From Ammoniphilus sp. CFH 90114 (lineage in GTDB: Bacteria > Bacillota > Bacilli > Aneurinibacillales > RAOX-1), in assembly GCF_004123195.1 (NCBI RefSeq), contig NZ_SDLI01000006.1, positions 248,001 to 312,000 of the forward strand: a DNA stretch of 64,000 bases, written 5' to 3'. How positions within the stretch are numbered: position 1 is the first letter of the stretch; every line of letters starts with the position of its first letter. Under the pieces are notes generated by a model. That model saw only the letters and a program-made list of their open reading frames with translations. It was not told the origin of the DNA and ran no database searches. Shown piece by piece: positions 26,212 to 34,385 of this stretch. The position numbers and the translations under genes are program-made.

Positions 26212-26637
26212 CTTCCATCTACTCCTGACTCATTCATAATAATTCTTTATACGAGAGGTACAAAATTAAAGTTTCAAATTCAGTGAAAAACAGATGATTT
26301 TTTACTCAGTCTAACAATACATTAAAACCTCTATACCTTCTATGGCCCAAGGAATTAGCTTATCTAAGTCTTGAGATGGAGTTTTGCTTAAAACAAAGGA
26401 TCTGTAAGGGGATCTTACAGTAAATAGGCTTAAAATAGATCGTTCCTTCATAACACATATAACTTGTCCAAAAAATGCGGCGATTGTATCCACAATTATC
26501 AACATGGCACAAAACCTTAATCTTTATCTGATTGCTGAAGGGGTTGAAACGTATTAATACTCTTTCCGTAATGGATAAATCTCCTAAATAAAGTGATCTA
26601 TAGTACAATTGAACATATTGATATGAGGAGGGAAAAA
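26212..26637. other. Intergenic region between xpaC and a quinone oxidoreductase gene
   Basis: 426 bp without a confident gene. It holds the divergent promoter region and one perfect inverted repeat, CTGTAAG-GGGAT-CTTACAG (26402-26420). Two short overlapping minus-strand frames are open, of which 26311-26505 is listed separately as doubtful. Confidence 0.5.
26311..26505 (-). CDS. Doubtful 64-aa open frame
   Basis: 64 aa with reasonable codon use and a hydrophobic start, but only a weak AAGG before the ATG and no recognised family. It may be a small orphan gene, a gene remnant, or chance. Confidence 0.25.
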   Translation of the reverse strand: MLIIVDTIAAFFGQVICVMKERSILSLFTVRSPYRSFVLSKTPSQDLDKLIPWAIEGIEVLMYC

Positions 26638-27615
26638 ATGAAAGCTGTTGTCATTACACAATCCGGTGGACCAGAGGTATTGCAATATCGCGAGGTTGCT
26701 ATGCCCTCCGTTGGTCCTAAGGAGGTGCGAATACGAGTAATAAAGACCAGTGTAAACTTTGCAGATATAAAGTCTAGAATGGGTAAGAAAGGTGCAGCCT
26801 CCTTCCCTTTCATTCCTGGATTAGATGCTACAGGCTATATTGATGAGTTAGGTTCAGAAGTTGAGAGTCTTTACACTGGACAGCGCGTCATCGCTTTTCC
26901 TATGAATGGTTCTTATGCTGAATACATTGTTGCTTCACCGGATCTTGTGTTTCCCATTCCTGATAATATTGATTTTCTCACTGCTGCTGCATGTCCTATT
27001 GTTTCTTTTTTATCTCATAGGCTTCTAGTTAACGTTGCAAGAATAGAAGTTGGTGATGTCGTTTTAATTCATGCTGCCGCCGGAGGAGTAGGTTCTACTG
27101 CAACGCAACTAGCTAAACTATTAGGAGCAAGCCTCGTAATTGGAACAGTGGGCAGTGAAAATAAGAGAGTCATTGCAGAAGAAAGCGGAGCTGATTATGT
27201 CATATGTTATGAACAGGAAGATTTTGCACAAAAGGTCAATGAAATAACCGAGGGCAAAGGAGCGAATATTATTCTAGATTCTGTCTCAGGGAAGGTTACG
27301 GAAAATAGTTTAGATTGCCTTGCGCCATATGGTCGTCTCGTTCATTTTGGAAATTCGAGCGGAGACATCGGAACCATAAAAACTACTGAACTACATTCAA
27401 CCTGTCGTTCTGTTCTAGGTTTTAGTCTCGGGACAACGAGAAAGCTTAAACCTTATTTACTAAAAGAAACCGCTGAACAGATCCTCCCCTTCTTAAGCAG
27501 CAAGCAATTAAAGATAAAGGTTGGTCATGAATTTCCTCTTTCGGAAGCAGCTCAAGCACATTATCTCATGGAAAACAGGTTAAATATAGGAAAGATAATA
27601 TTAAACATAGACTAA
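26638..27615 (+). CDS. NADPH:quinone oxidoreductase (zinc-less MDR family)
   Basis: 325 aa. N-terminal GroES-like fold and a nucleotide-binding Rossmann domain with AAAGGVGSTATQLAKLLGA. The zinc ligands of true alcohol dehydrogenases are missing, which places it with QOR-type enzymes that reduce quinones or enones using NADPH. GAGGAGGG precedes the ATG at 26638; an earlier in-frame ATG at 26593 has no ribosome site. Apparently monocistronic. Substrate unknown. Confidence 0.87.
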   Translation: MKAVVITQSGGPEVLQYREVAMPSVGPKEVRIRVIKTSVNFADIKSRMGKKGAASFPFIPGLDATGYIDELGSEVESLYTGQRVIAFPMNGSYAEYIVASPDLVFPIPDNIDFLTAAACPIVSFLSHRLLVNVARIEVGDVVLIHAAAGGVGSTATQLAKLLGASLVIGTVGSENKRVIAEESGADYVICYEQEDFAQKVNEITEGKGANIILDSVSGKVTENSLDCLAPYGRLVHFGNSSGDIGTIKTTELHSTCRSVLGFSLGTTRKLKPYLLKETAEQILPFLSSKQLKIKVGHEFPLSEAAQAHYLMENRLNIGKIILNID

Positions 27616-27670
27616 ACTTGTAAAGCTTTCTCCTTTAACCATCGTCTTCACCTAAGAAGGAGTCCATATT

Positions 27671-28264
27671 ATGCATAGAAGATGGTTATACATTGTCACT
27701 ACTCTCATGGTAGGCAGTTTATTTTTAAACGGTTACCTATACCTTGAAAACAGGTCCTATGAACGCTACTTAGCAGATCACATTGCCAACAAGGTATCAC
27801 CCTTATCCTCCTCGATCCTAAAGAGCAAGATAATACTAGAGGACGTTTTGGAGAAGAAAAGTATATCGTACGAACAAGCAGAAGAAATAAATTACTGCCT
27901 TCGCCATATCGCAGTTGAATCACAAGATTTGTTGTATCTAGGCGGAACACTGAACTCTTTTTCGCCGCAGCTAAGTAATAAAGTTAGTTTAGAAGCTGTT
28001 CGAGATAAGGTCTTTTTCGAGGGGATAGTTAGGGATCATGCAGTCGGGGATATTATCCTACTAGATTATACCCAACTTGAAGACCTACACCGCCTTCACA
28101 ATCGTATAAACCGTTATGCCCTGACTGTAGGCAAGCATGTGATAGGAGCAACCCCTGAGGGAATGGATGAACAATATTGGAACAGATACTTGAAGTCAGG
28201 GACAATACATCCCTACTGGAAAAATCTAATGGTAGATTTAGAGTGGGAAGCTTATCAAAGATAA
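27671..28264 (+). CDS. Hypothetical membrane-anchored protein
   Basis: 197 aa, not recognised. One N-terminal membrane anchor at about 7-27 followed by an extracytoplasmic, mostly helical domain (about 30-190). AAGGAG about 10 bases before the ATG. No catalytic motif seen. It is followed after 41 bp by a GNAT gene and may be cotranscribed with it. Confidence 0.7.
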   Translation: MHRRWLYIVTTLMVGSLFLNGYLYLENRSYERYLADHIANKVSPLSSSILKSKIILEDVLEKKSISYEQAEEINYCLRHIAVESQDLLYLGGTLNSFSPQLSNKVSLEAVRDKVFFEGIVRDHAVGDIILLDYTQLEDLHRLHNRINRYALTVGKHVIGATPEGMDEQYWNRYLKSGTIHPYWKNLMVDLEWEAYQR

Positions 28265-28305
28265 TAGAAAGAGATATACTGTAAATAAAAACCATGAGGT
28301 ATTGA

Positions 28306-28794
28306 ATGACCGTTATCAACTCAACCGTTAATTTAGACTTTTATTGTGAGGCGTATCTTCCTGCCCTACTATCCTTTACTCTACCAAAAGAACAAGTGAT
28401 GTTTACTGCCTTACCGGAGGTTTTACTCCAATTAGCTAGGGAAGACACTACTCGCATTCCTATTGTTATTCTTGATCAAGGAAGACCTGTCGGTATGTTC
28501 GCATTACAATCAGGTCCACGAGTACTGGAGTATACTGATAATCCTAGAGCATTACTCTTAACCGCATTCTCCATTAACTACAATGAACAAGGAAAAGGTT
28601 ATGCCAAACTTGCACTTTTGTCCCTGCCTCTCTTCGTGATAAAAAACTTTACGGAGATTGACGAAATTGTCTTGGTCGTCAACGGTAAAAATACAACAGC
28701 ACAACAGCTATATCTAAAGGCAGGTTTTACGGACCGAGGAGGTAGAAAAATGGGAGAAATTGGTGAGCAGTATGTGCTTCATCTACCAATATAG
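28306..28794 (+). CDS. GNAT-family N-acetyltransferase
   Basis: 162 aa. The acetyl-CoA loop (YNEQGKGYAKLALLSL, matching the Q/RxxGxG/A pattern) is at about 89-104 and the C-terminal motif AQQLYLKAGFTDRGG at about 130-144. GAGGT precedes the ATG. It is cytoplasmic with an unknown acceptor. Confidence 0.82.
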   Translation: MTVINSTVNLDFYCEAYLPALLSFTLPKEQVMFTALPEVLLQLAREDTTRIPIVILDQGRPVGMFALQSGPRVLEYTDNPRALLLTAFSINYNEQGKGYAKLALLSLPLFVIKNFTEIDEIVLVVNGKNTTAQQLYLKAGFTDRGGRKMGEIGEQYVLHLPI

Positions 28795-28975
28795 GTTGTA
28801 ATGCAATTATTGACCCTAAGTGGAAGCTGACCCTACAATCGGTATTGCTGACTTCGGGACAGCCTATTCTACTTAAAGCATAGGATCCTTCCTTTTTACA
28901 CGTTAATTTCATTATATTATGATGGGTTTTTTTGTTAAAATAAAGGAATCCATTACGAAAAAGGAGGTTCTACAA

Positions 28976-29734
28976 TTGGAATTAGGATTAACGGGGAAAG
29001 TCGTACTCATCACTGGAGGTTCTAGGGGAATAGGGAAAGCGATTGCACGTAGTTTTTTAGAAGAAGGAGCTCTTGTGGCTATTGCAGCACGATCCTTGCA
29101 AGACCTTGAAATAGCAAAGACTGAGTTAGGCTATATTCGGATCTATCAGGGTGACCTTACACTGGCCTCTAATAGAGAGCAAGTTTTCCATTCAGTTTTA
29201 AAGGATTATGGACGACTGGATATCCTCATCAATAATGTTGGGGGGAGCAATGGCGGACCTGCTATGGAAACAGATATGGCATTATTTGAACAGTCCATGC
29301 AATTAAATTATTTTTCCGCTGTTCATTTCAGCCAACTTGCAGCACAGGAAATGAGAAAAACTGGCGGAGGCTCCATCATCAATATATCCTCTATTTTTGG
29401 ACGAGAATCAGGAGGAAAAATTACGTACAACAACAGTAAGGCCGCCTTAATTAGTTTTACTAAGGCTTTTGCAAATGAGATGATATCTGATGGCATACGA
29501 GTTAACGGGATCGCCCCTGGATCGATTCTACATCCCTCAGGGAATTGGCAGAAGCGTCTAGACCAAAATCCTGAACAAATTTTAAAATTCGTAGAAGAAG
29601 AAATTCCCGCAGGACGCTTTGGAACCGTAGAAGAAGTAGCTAATGTCGCCGTATTCCTAGCTTCAGATAAAGCTTCCTGGATTATCGGAGCCACACTTAA
29701 CGTTGATGGTGGTCAATCTAAGAGTAACTTTTAG
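28976..29734 (+). CDS. Short-chain dehydrogenase/reductase (FabG-like)
   Basis: 252 aa. TGGSRGIG cofactor loop, NNVGG, active-site Ser (NISSIF), YNNSK with the Tyr-x3-Lys pair, and the C-terminal NVDGGQSKS. An ATG at 28919 is in frame but yields an atypical extension; AAGGAGG at 28961-28967 puts the start at TTG 28976, which also gives the normal SDR length. It reduces or oxidises a hydroxy/keto substrate with NAD(P)H; the substrate cannot be told from sequence. Confidence 0.85.
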   Translation: MELGLTGKVVLITGGSRGIGKAIARSFLEEGALVAIAARSLQDLEIAKTELGYIRIYQGDLTLASNREQVFHSVLKDYGRLDILINNVGGSNGGPAMETDMALFEQSMQLNYFSAVHFSQLAAQEMRKTGGGSIINISSIFGRESGGKITYNNSKAALISFTKAFANEMISDGIRVNGIAPGSILHPSGNWQKRLDQNPEQILKFVEEEIPAGRFGTVEEVANVAVFLASDKASWIIGATLNVDGGQSKSNF

Positions 29735-29742
29735 AAAGAGAA

Positions 29743-29786
29743 TGCCGATCCTAACAGCACTTGATTGTGCTTTTTCTGGATCGGCA
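29743..29786. terminator. Terminator between convergent SDR and cgoX genes
   Basis: TGCCGATCC and GGATCGGCA form a perfect 9-bp stem enclosing a second hairpin (AGCAC/GTGCT). T tracts are short on both sides. Confidence 0.65.
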
Positions 29787-29797
29787 CTTCTTATGAG

Positions 29798-31183
29798 CTA
29801 AAGATACTTTGCGATCTCTTGAGCCGTTCTTTCACCGTTAGCAATACAATCTGGTATTCCTACACCGTAATACGAACAACCTGCCAACATAACCTGGGGA
29901 TATCGCTCAGCCATTTTCTTTTCTAATGATTGAACGATTTCATAATGTTTAATGTGGTAGTTAGGCATGGTGTCGTGCCATTTGGTTACATCATACTTTA
30001 TCGGTTTACCTGTAATGCCTAAGCTCTTTTTGATATCTTGTAAAGCCACTTGGAGAAGTTCCTCTTGCGTCATCTGTTGCATCTCTCCGTAAGTAGGAAT
30101 GGAGCTTTTATAAAAAAGTCGGACTAGCAAATGATGGTTTTCGGACGTGTGCTCCCACTTCCGGCTTGTCCACGTACAGGCGTTACAAACTAAGTCACTG
30201 TTATCTGCAACGATAAAGCCGGTACCGTCTGTTGGCAGCTGACTGTCAGGGATGTCAAAACCAAGGTAAATACTAATTAAGGAGCTATTCGTTAGTTGAT
30301 TAAAATCCTTGTCAAGCTCCTCATCACGCAGAAGAGATTGTGCGGCCGAATGTAGGGTGCTAAGGACGACGAAGTCGGCATCTAACTGCCTTTCATCATC
30401 TAACGATATTCGATAATGACTTCCTACCTTTTCTAAGCCTTCTGCTTTTACCCCTTTATAAATTTCTACTTCGGAAAGCTCATCCTCTAAGCGATCTATG
30501 AGGGAGGAAACACCATGTTTAAAAGATAAAAACTTTTTATCCCCTGACCCTTTGAATATTTTCTTATTCTCAGAGAGACCCCGAATGATACTCCCATATT
30601 CGTTTTTATAATCCAATAAATACGGTAGTGTCGAAGCGATGGTCAAATCCTCCAATTTTCCTGAGTAAACACCAGATATCACAGGTGCAATTTGCTTCTC
30701 AACGAGCTCCTTCCCAAGAAAGCTCTCCAAAAATAATCCAATGGAATCATTCTTGGTAAAACGATCATTCGTTATATAAAAATCTTTTAATGCCTCAACC
30801 TTTCCTTCCGCTGAAACCAAGTTACTCTTTGCTAAAGATTCAATGCTTAATGGAATTCCAAACACACTATCCTCAGGAATTTGCTTTAGGCCCCCATCCG
30901 CATGGATAAAAGACACACCTGTTGCATTATAGACGACGTCTTCTTGAAGGTTGAGCTCTTCTAAGAAAGGAGCCACGTTTGACTTTCGTGAGACAATGGA
31001 GTCGGCTCCCGTCTCCATCATAAATTCTCCCTCTTGTACGGTCTTGATTTTTCCACCTAATCTCTCGCAGGATTCAATAAGGATTAACCTAGCCTTTAAG
31101 GCTTGAGCTTTCAACGTCTTTTGCAAATAATACATAGTGGATAATCCGGTGATTCCCCCACCGATAACGACGACAGTTTTCAA
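29798..31183 (-). CDS. cgoX: Coproporphyrinogen III oxidase (HemY/CgoX type)
   Basis: 461 aa FAD enzyme. The dinucleotide motif VVIGGGITGLSTMYYL is at the N-terminus, followed by ESCERLGGKIKTV; the C-terminal FAD loop is VMLAGCSYYGVGIPDCIANGERTAQEI. This is the soluble Firmicutes HemY, now known to make coproporphyrin III in the coproporphyrin-dependent haem route. The other haem genes (cpfC, hemE) are not next to it, an uncommon arrangement since hemEHY are usually together. It is followed upstream on the same strand by a renalase-like flavoprotein. Confidence 0.88.
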   Translation of the reverse strand: MKTVVVIGGGITGLSTMYYLQKTLKAQALKARLILIESCERLGGKIKTVQEGEFMMETGADSIVSRKSNVAPFLEELNLQEDVVYNATGVSFIHADGGLKQIPEDSVFGIPLSIESLAKSNLVSAEGKVEALKDFYITNDRFTKNDSIGLFLESFLGKELVEKQIAPVISGVYSGKLEDLTIASTLPYLLDYKNEYGSIIRGLSENKKIFKGSGDKKFLSFKHGVSSLIDRLEDELSEVEIYKGVKAEGLEKVGSHYRISLDDERQLDADFVVLSTLHSAAQSLLRDEELDKDFNQLTNSSLISIYLGFDIPDSQLPTDGTGFIVADNSDLVCNACTWTSRKWEHTSENHHLLVRLFYKSSIPTYGEMQQMTQEELLQVALQDIKKSLGITGKPIKYDVTKWHDTMPNYHIKHYEIVQSLEKKMAERYPQVMLAGCSYYGVGIPDCIANGERTAQEIAKYL

Positions 31184-31245
31184 AGTAACTACACCTCAAT
31201 TTTCATTTCATTATTCGACTATAACATATACCTGGACTGTTCACT

Positions 31246-32241
31246 CTACTCAACCGTGTCTTGAAGCCTTCTCCCTAATTCCTCTCCCGCTGCGATCCCA
31301 GACAAAAAAGCACTCTCTAATCGTGTTCGACCAGCTTGATCCTGAGGCGAAAGATAAGCGTCACCTGCAATCAGTAAGGGATGGATAAGCCCAGCGTCAA
31401 GAAACGGCTTTCTTACTACACTAGCAGCTTCTGCATAACGCCATCTAATCAACTCTTTTTTTATAATATCCTCAAGGTGAATATGCTTACCTACTTGTTC
31501 CATTATTCTTGGCCAGATCACATCATCTGCCTTATCATAATATTCCTCTGACCATGGGCCTCGCATATACACACTAACTGTAGGTATGGATGAAATCCCT
31601 TTAAGCTGGTGATCCACCATTCGTTCAATGTTTATTGGCAAACCATCGTCTAGGTGACCTGAAGATTCCCATCTTGTAGGATTTTTTAATTGAAAGACCG
31701 CAATTAAACTCGGATAAAATCTTTGTGTTAATAAGTAAGGTAGTTCACCATAGTCCAAAGCAATTTCCTTCTCTAACATAACCTTTAATTGAGGAGCGGG
31801 AGCTGTAAGTATAAGAGATTTCGCTATGATTACTTGACCCGATGACAATGTGAGTTCAAACCCGGTCTTTATTTTGGCTATCGAGCAAACCTCTGCTTCA
31901 AACTTTATCGGTAAACCTTCCGATATCCTTACAGCTAAGTTGCACATTCCATCTACACTGGTGTATCTACCATAGGGTTCACCGAACCAATGTTTAATCC
32001 ACCCTTTTTTCAGCCATTCATTTGCCTGCTCTTTCAGAAGCATAGAACGAATAGTAAAAAATTGTGCCCCATAATCAAACTTACCTTCTCCCACTGTTTT
32101 AGAAGCCATACGCCCTCCGACAACAGAAGCAGATTCCAAAAGAAGCAAGTCTTCAAATCCTTGTGCTTGCAATGTACGGGCAGCCATCATACCCGACAAA
32201 CCTGCACCAACAATCACGATGGAATAAGACTGAATCTTCAT
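31246..32241 (-). CDS. Renalase-like FAD-dependent amine oxidase
   Basis: 331 aa. VIVGAGLSGMMAARTL FAD motif, ESASVVGGRMAS, and the C-terminal LIAGDAYLSPQDQAGRTRLESAFLSG. The spacing and the DYGAQFFTIR block place it with renalase and similar bacterial NAD(P)/FAD proteins, some of which oxidise isomeric dihydro-NAD(P)H. TTG 32247 and ATG 32241 are both in frame; GGGGG suits the ATG. It is divergent from the sigma-54-controlled dehydrogenase operon and shares its regulatory region. Confidence 0.82.
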   Translation of the reverse strand: MKIQSYSIVIVGAGLSGMMAARTLQAQGFEDLLLLESASVVGGRMASKTVGEGKFDYGAQFFTIRSMLLKEQANEWLKKGWIKHWFGEPYGRYTSVDGMCNLAVRISEGLPIKFEAEVCSIAKIKTGFELTLSSGQVIIAKSLILTAPAPQLKVMLEKEIALDYGELPYLLTQRFYPSLIAVFQLKNPTRWESSGHLDDGLPINIERMVDHQLKGISSIPTVSVYMRGPWSEEYYDKADDVIWPRIMEQVGKHIHLEDIIKKELIRWRYAEAASVVRKPFLDAGLIHPLLIAGDAYLSPQDQAGRTRLESAFLSGIAAGEELGRRLQDTVE

Positions 32242-32256
32242 TTTCAACCCCCTAAA

Positions 32257-32283
32257 ATAACATTCTAATTTTTAGAATGTTAT
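32257..32283. promoter_or_regulatory. Distal palindrome of the dehydrogenase operon control region
   Basis: Arms ATAACATTCTAA and TTAGAATGTTAT around TTT are perfectly complementary. Its core TTCTAATTTTTAGAA (32263-32277) recurs at 32357-32371. It is 168 bp upstream of the -24 element and 16 bp upstream of the divergent renalase-like start, so it could serve both as an enhancer site and as a repressor site. Confidence 0.65.
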
Positions 32284-32356
32284 AACTTTTAGAATTTGAG
32301 AATAATTCGTTCCTATGGTGCGTCCTCAAGTATATAATTCCTAGTAAACGACAGAG

Positions 32357-32371
32357 TTCTAAATTTTAGAA
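32357..32371. promoter_or_regulatory. Proximal palindrome, likely sigma-54 activator site
   Basis: TTCTAAATTTTAGAA is a perfect 7-1-7 dyad, 74 bp upstream of the -24 element. The shape also resembles Fur/PerR boxes, but the position and the duplicated site favour an enhancer for the activator at 34386-36071. Confidence 0.65.
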
Positions 32372-32436
32372 TAAATCACAATCCCTTATTCCAACCAAAA
32401 CCCGAGCATCCTAGTCCAATTAAGCTATTGCTATTA

Positions 32437-32452
32437 TGGCACGAACCTTGCT
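32437..32452 (+). promoter_or_regulatory. Sigma-54 promoter of the dehydrogenase operon
   Basis: TGGCACGAACCTTGCT is a full match to TGGCACG-N4-TTGCW. The predicted transcript begins about 32464, roughly 40 nt before the first ATG at 32503. Confidence 0.92.
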
Positions 32453-32502
32453 TAAAAGATAAGTGAACAATTCATGAATATCAAGGGAAAGGGCGTATTA
32501 GT

Positions 32503-32781
32503 ATGAGAGATCACACCATCTGTCGGTGCGAAGAAGTAAATTACACATCTATAATGAATGCGATACAAGATGGTGCAAGAACTTCAAAGGAAATAAAACT
32601 ATGGACTCGCGCAGGAATGGGAATTTGTCAAGGTCGTACCTGTAGACCATTAATTGACTCGCTTACGTCCATACATACTAAACAACCCGTACCAAATTTT
32701 AGTCATTTAACTCATCAATCCCCCACTCGTCCTATAAGGCTAGCAGATTTATGCCAGATATCCAAGGAGGGAGAAAAATGA
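32503..32781 (+). CDS. Stand-alone BFD-like [2Fe-2S] protein
   Basis: 92 aa. Cys7, Cys9, Cys42 and Cys47 form the CxC...CxxxxC pattern of the bacterioferritin-associated-ferredoxin-like domain; TRAGMGICQGRTC is characteristic. In HcnB, OoxA and related flavoproteins this domain is the C-terminal part of the large subunit; here it is a separate first gene and the HcnB-like protein lacks it. Its stop overlaps the next start by four bases (ATGA). It should carry electrons between flavin subunits. Confidence 0.88.
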   Translation: MRDHTICRCEEVNYTSIMNAIQDGARTSKEIKLWTRAGMGICQGRTCRPLIDSLTSIHTKQPVPNFSHLTHQSPTRPIRLADLCQISKEGEK

Positions 32782-33080
32782 GAATCGTTGATCATCCTGT
32801 ACTGGGTCGCCTGAATAACGAAGAGGAGGTTTATTTTCAATTTGACGGTAATGTATACTCCGCCTTAAAAGGAGACTCCATTGCAGCCGCTTTACTCGCA
32901 AATAACATACGCACTCTACGATATTCAGAGAAAAATCTTGAACCCCGTGGAATCTACTGTGGGATTGGGCATTGCTACGAATGTCGGGTCACTGTAGATG
33001 AAGTGCCAAGTGTTCGAGCTTGTATTACTTCTGTTGAAGAAAATATGAAAATAACTTCCCAAGGAACGAACTTGCGATGA
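32778..33080 (+). CDS. HcnA-like [2Fe-2S] ferredoxin subunit
   Basis: 100 aa. Cys61, Cys66, Cys69 and Cys82 give the CxxxxCxxC...C ferredoxin pattern (YCGIGHCYEC). AAGGAGGG precedes ATG 32778, which overlaps the BFD gene stop; the stop overlaps the next ATG as ATGA. Small-subunit equivalents occur in hydrogen cyanide synthase, opine oxidases and heteromeric hydroxyproline dehydrogenases, where they transfer electrons to the respiratory chain. Confidence 0.88.
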   Translation: MRIVDHPVLGRLNNEEEVYFQFDGNVYSALKGDSIAAALLANNIRTLRYSEKNLEPRGIYCGIGHCYECRVTVDEVPSVRACITSVEENMKITSQGTNLR

Positions 33081-34294
33081 AAAAAACAGACATAATTGTG
33101 ATTGGAGCAGGACCGGCTGGTCTTAGTGCCGCGATAAAAGCCAGTTCACTCGGTGCCAAAGTCACTGTCATTGACGAAAATCCTATAGCTGGTGGCAAAT
33201 TATTGGGTCAGCTACACGAAGAACCTAAGCATGGATGGTGGATTGGGAAACAGATTGCATCAGATATGATTAACAAGGCATTGAATCTAGGTGTAACTGT
33301 CATGAATCAAACAGAGGTATGGGGCGTCTACCCTCAATGGAGAGTTCAAACAAATAAATACGGAGAGATCCAAGCCCCTTATTTGTTATTGGCCACCGGT
33401 GCTGCAGAACGCGCTATTCCTATCCCAGGATGGACTCTTCCAGGGGTAATGGCTATCGGAGCCGCACAGTTAATGACAAATTACTATCGAGTTAAACCCG
33501 GCAGTAAGGTACTTGTCGTGGGAGTAGACGTCCTGTCCCTAACTGTTGCTAGGGAGATGAAAATGGCGGGTGCAGAGGTTGTTGGAATCGTCCTTTCTCC
33601 ACCAACTGACTTGAGCCAGGAAAAGTCTCATCCTGCAGAAATGATCGGGTACCTTAGCCGGTTAGCACATTTAGCGCCCTCGCCTCTATTAAGATTCACC
33701 GGGTCATTAGTATTTAATGAATCCATGCAACGATTAGGAGCAACCCTCTTCCCTAAACAAGGAATGAAGGTCTGGGATATCCCTCTCCTCTTACGCAAGG
33801 CAGCAGTTGAAATTGAAGGAGAGAATGGTGTTCAAAAGGTAAAATTGGCTCAGCTCACACCAGATGGGAAAATAATTAATCATTCTTATGAAGAAATTGA
33901 AGTAGACGCCGTTTGCCTCTCTGGAGGGTTATATCCTCTAGCAGAATTAGCTGCTACTGTAGGATGCGAGTTCACCTATCTACCTGAATTAGGAGGTCAC
34001 GTCCCTATACATAGCTCTCTATTAGAAACGACTAAACCAGGTGTGTATGTGGCTGGAAATATAACAGGGATTGAAGGGGCTAAAGTGGCCATGGCACAGG
34101 GGGAATTAGCAGGTACTGTTATCGCCTCTCAGCTTGGGTTACTCGGTAACGAGTCAGAGGAAATGATAAAACGGGCAAAGAAGCATGTTCTCCAAGTTCG
34201 TGATGCCTCAAGTATTCAGTTTCTAAAAGAAATTGGGAAAGGACGAAAAAAGATGGATGAAATATGGAGGCAGTTAAATCTTATACAGGTCTGA
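33077..34294 (+). CDS. HcnB-like FAD/NAD(P)-binding subunit lacking the BFD domain
   Basis: 405 aa. FAD motif VIGAGPAGLSAAIKA at the N-terminus, IDENPIAGGKL, a second nucleotide fold at about 143-160 (VLVVGVDVLSLTVAREM), and the redox-domain end YVAGNITGIEGAKVAMAQG. Homologs of the OoxA/HcnB type usually end with a Cys-rich BFD-like domain; this one stops short, and the domain is encoded upstream. ATG overlaps the ferredoxin stop. Together with the 36097 gene it should form the oxidoreductase complex. Confidence 0.87.
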   Translation: MKKTDIIVIGAGPAGLSAAIKASSLGAKVTVIDENPIAGGKLLGQLHEEPKHGWWIGKQIASDMINKALNLGVTVMNQTEVWGVYPQWRVQTNKYGEIQAPYLLLATGAAERAIPIPGWTLPGVMAIGAAQLMTNYYRVKPGSKVLVVGVDVLSLTVAREMKMAGAEVVGIVLSPPTDLSQEKSHPAEMIGYLSRLAHLAPSPLLRFTGSLVFNESMQRLGATLFPKQGMKVWDIPLLLRKAAVEIEGENGVQKVKLAQLTPDGKIINHSYEEIEVDAVCLSGGLYPLAELAATVGCEFTYLPELGGHVPIHSSLLETTKPGVYVAGNITGIEGAKVAMAQGELAGTVIASQLGLLGNESEEMIKRAKKHVLQVRDASSIQFLKEIGKGRKKMDEIWRQLNLIQV

Positions 34295-34306
34295 AAGAAT
34301 CATCAC

Positions 34307-34334
34307 TTGTCCATAGTAGATTTCCAAGTATAAC
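34307..34334 (+). promoter_or_regulatory. Possible internal sigma-A promoter for the activator gene
   Basis: TTGTCC (34307-34312), 16-bp spacer, TATAAC (34329-34334), about 52 bp before the start at 34386. This would allow basal expression of the activator independent of the sigma-54 promoter. Confidence 0.4.
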
Positions 34335-34385
34335 TATACTATCATTGCTATAAATGGATAGGAATGCTACTTGGAGGACGTGAAT

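Noticed and set aside
26360-26608. Minus-strand 82-codon frame in the xpaC-quinone oxidoreductase gap
   Set aside because: It overlaps another open frame, has no ribosome site, and its composition does not look like a protein gene.
28795-28975. Additional gene between the GNAT and SDR genes
   Set aside because: The only open frames are antisense, short and without ribosome sites; the in-frame upstream ATG of the SDR gene is not preceded by a Shine-Dalgarno sequence.
32257-32371. PerR or Fur box as the main explanation of the TTCTAA/TTAGAA palindromes
   Set aside because: The 7-1-7 geometry fits, but only 11 of 15 bases match the Per box and the two sites sit at enhancer distance from a sigma-54 promoter. 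Kept as an alternative only.
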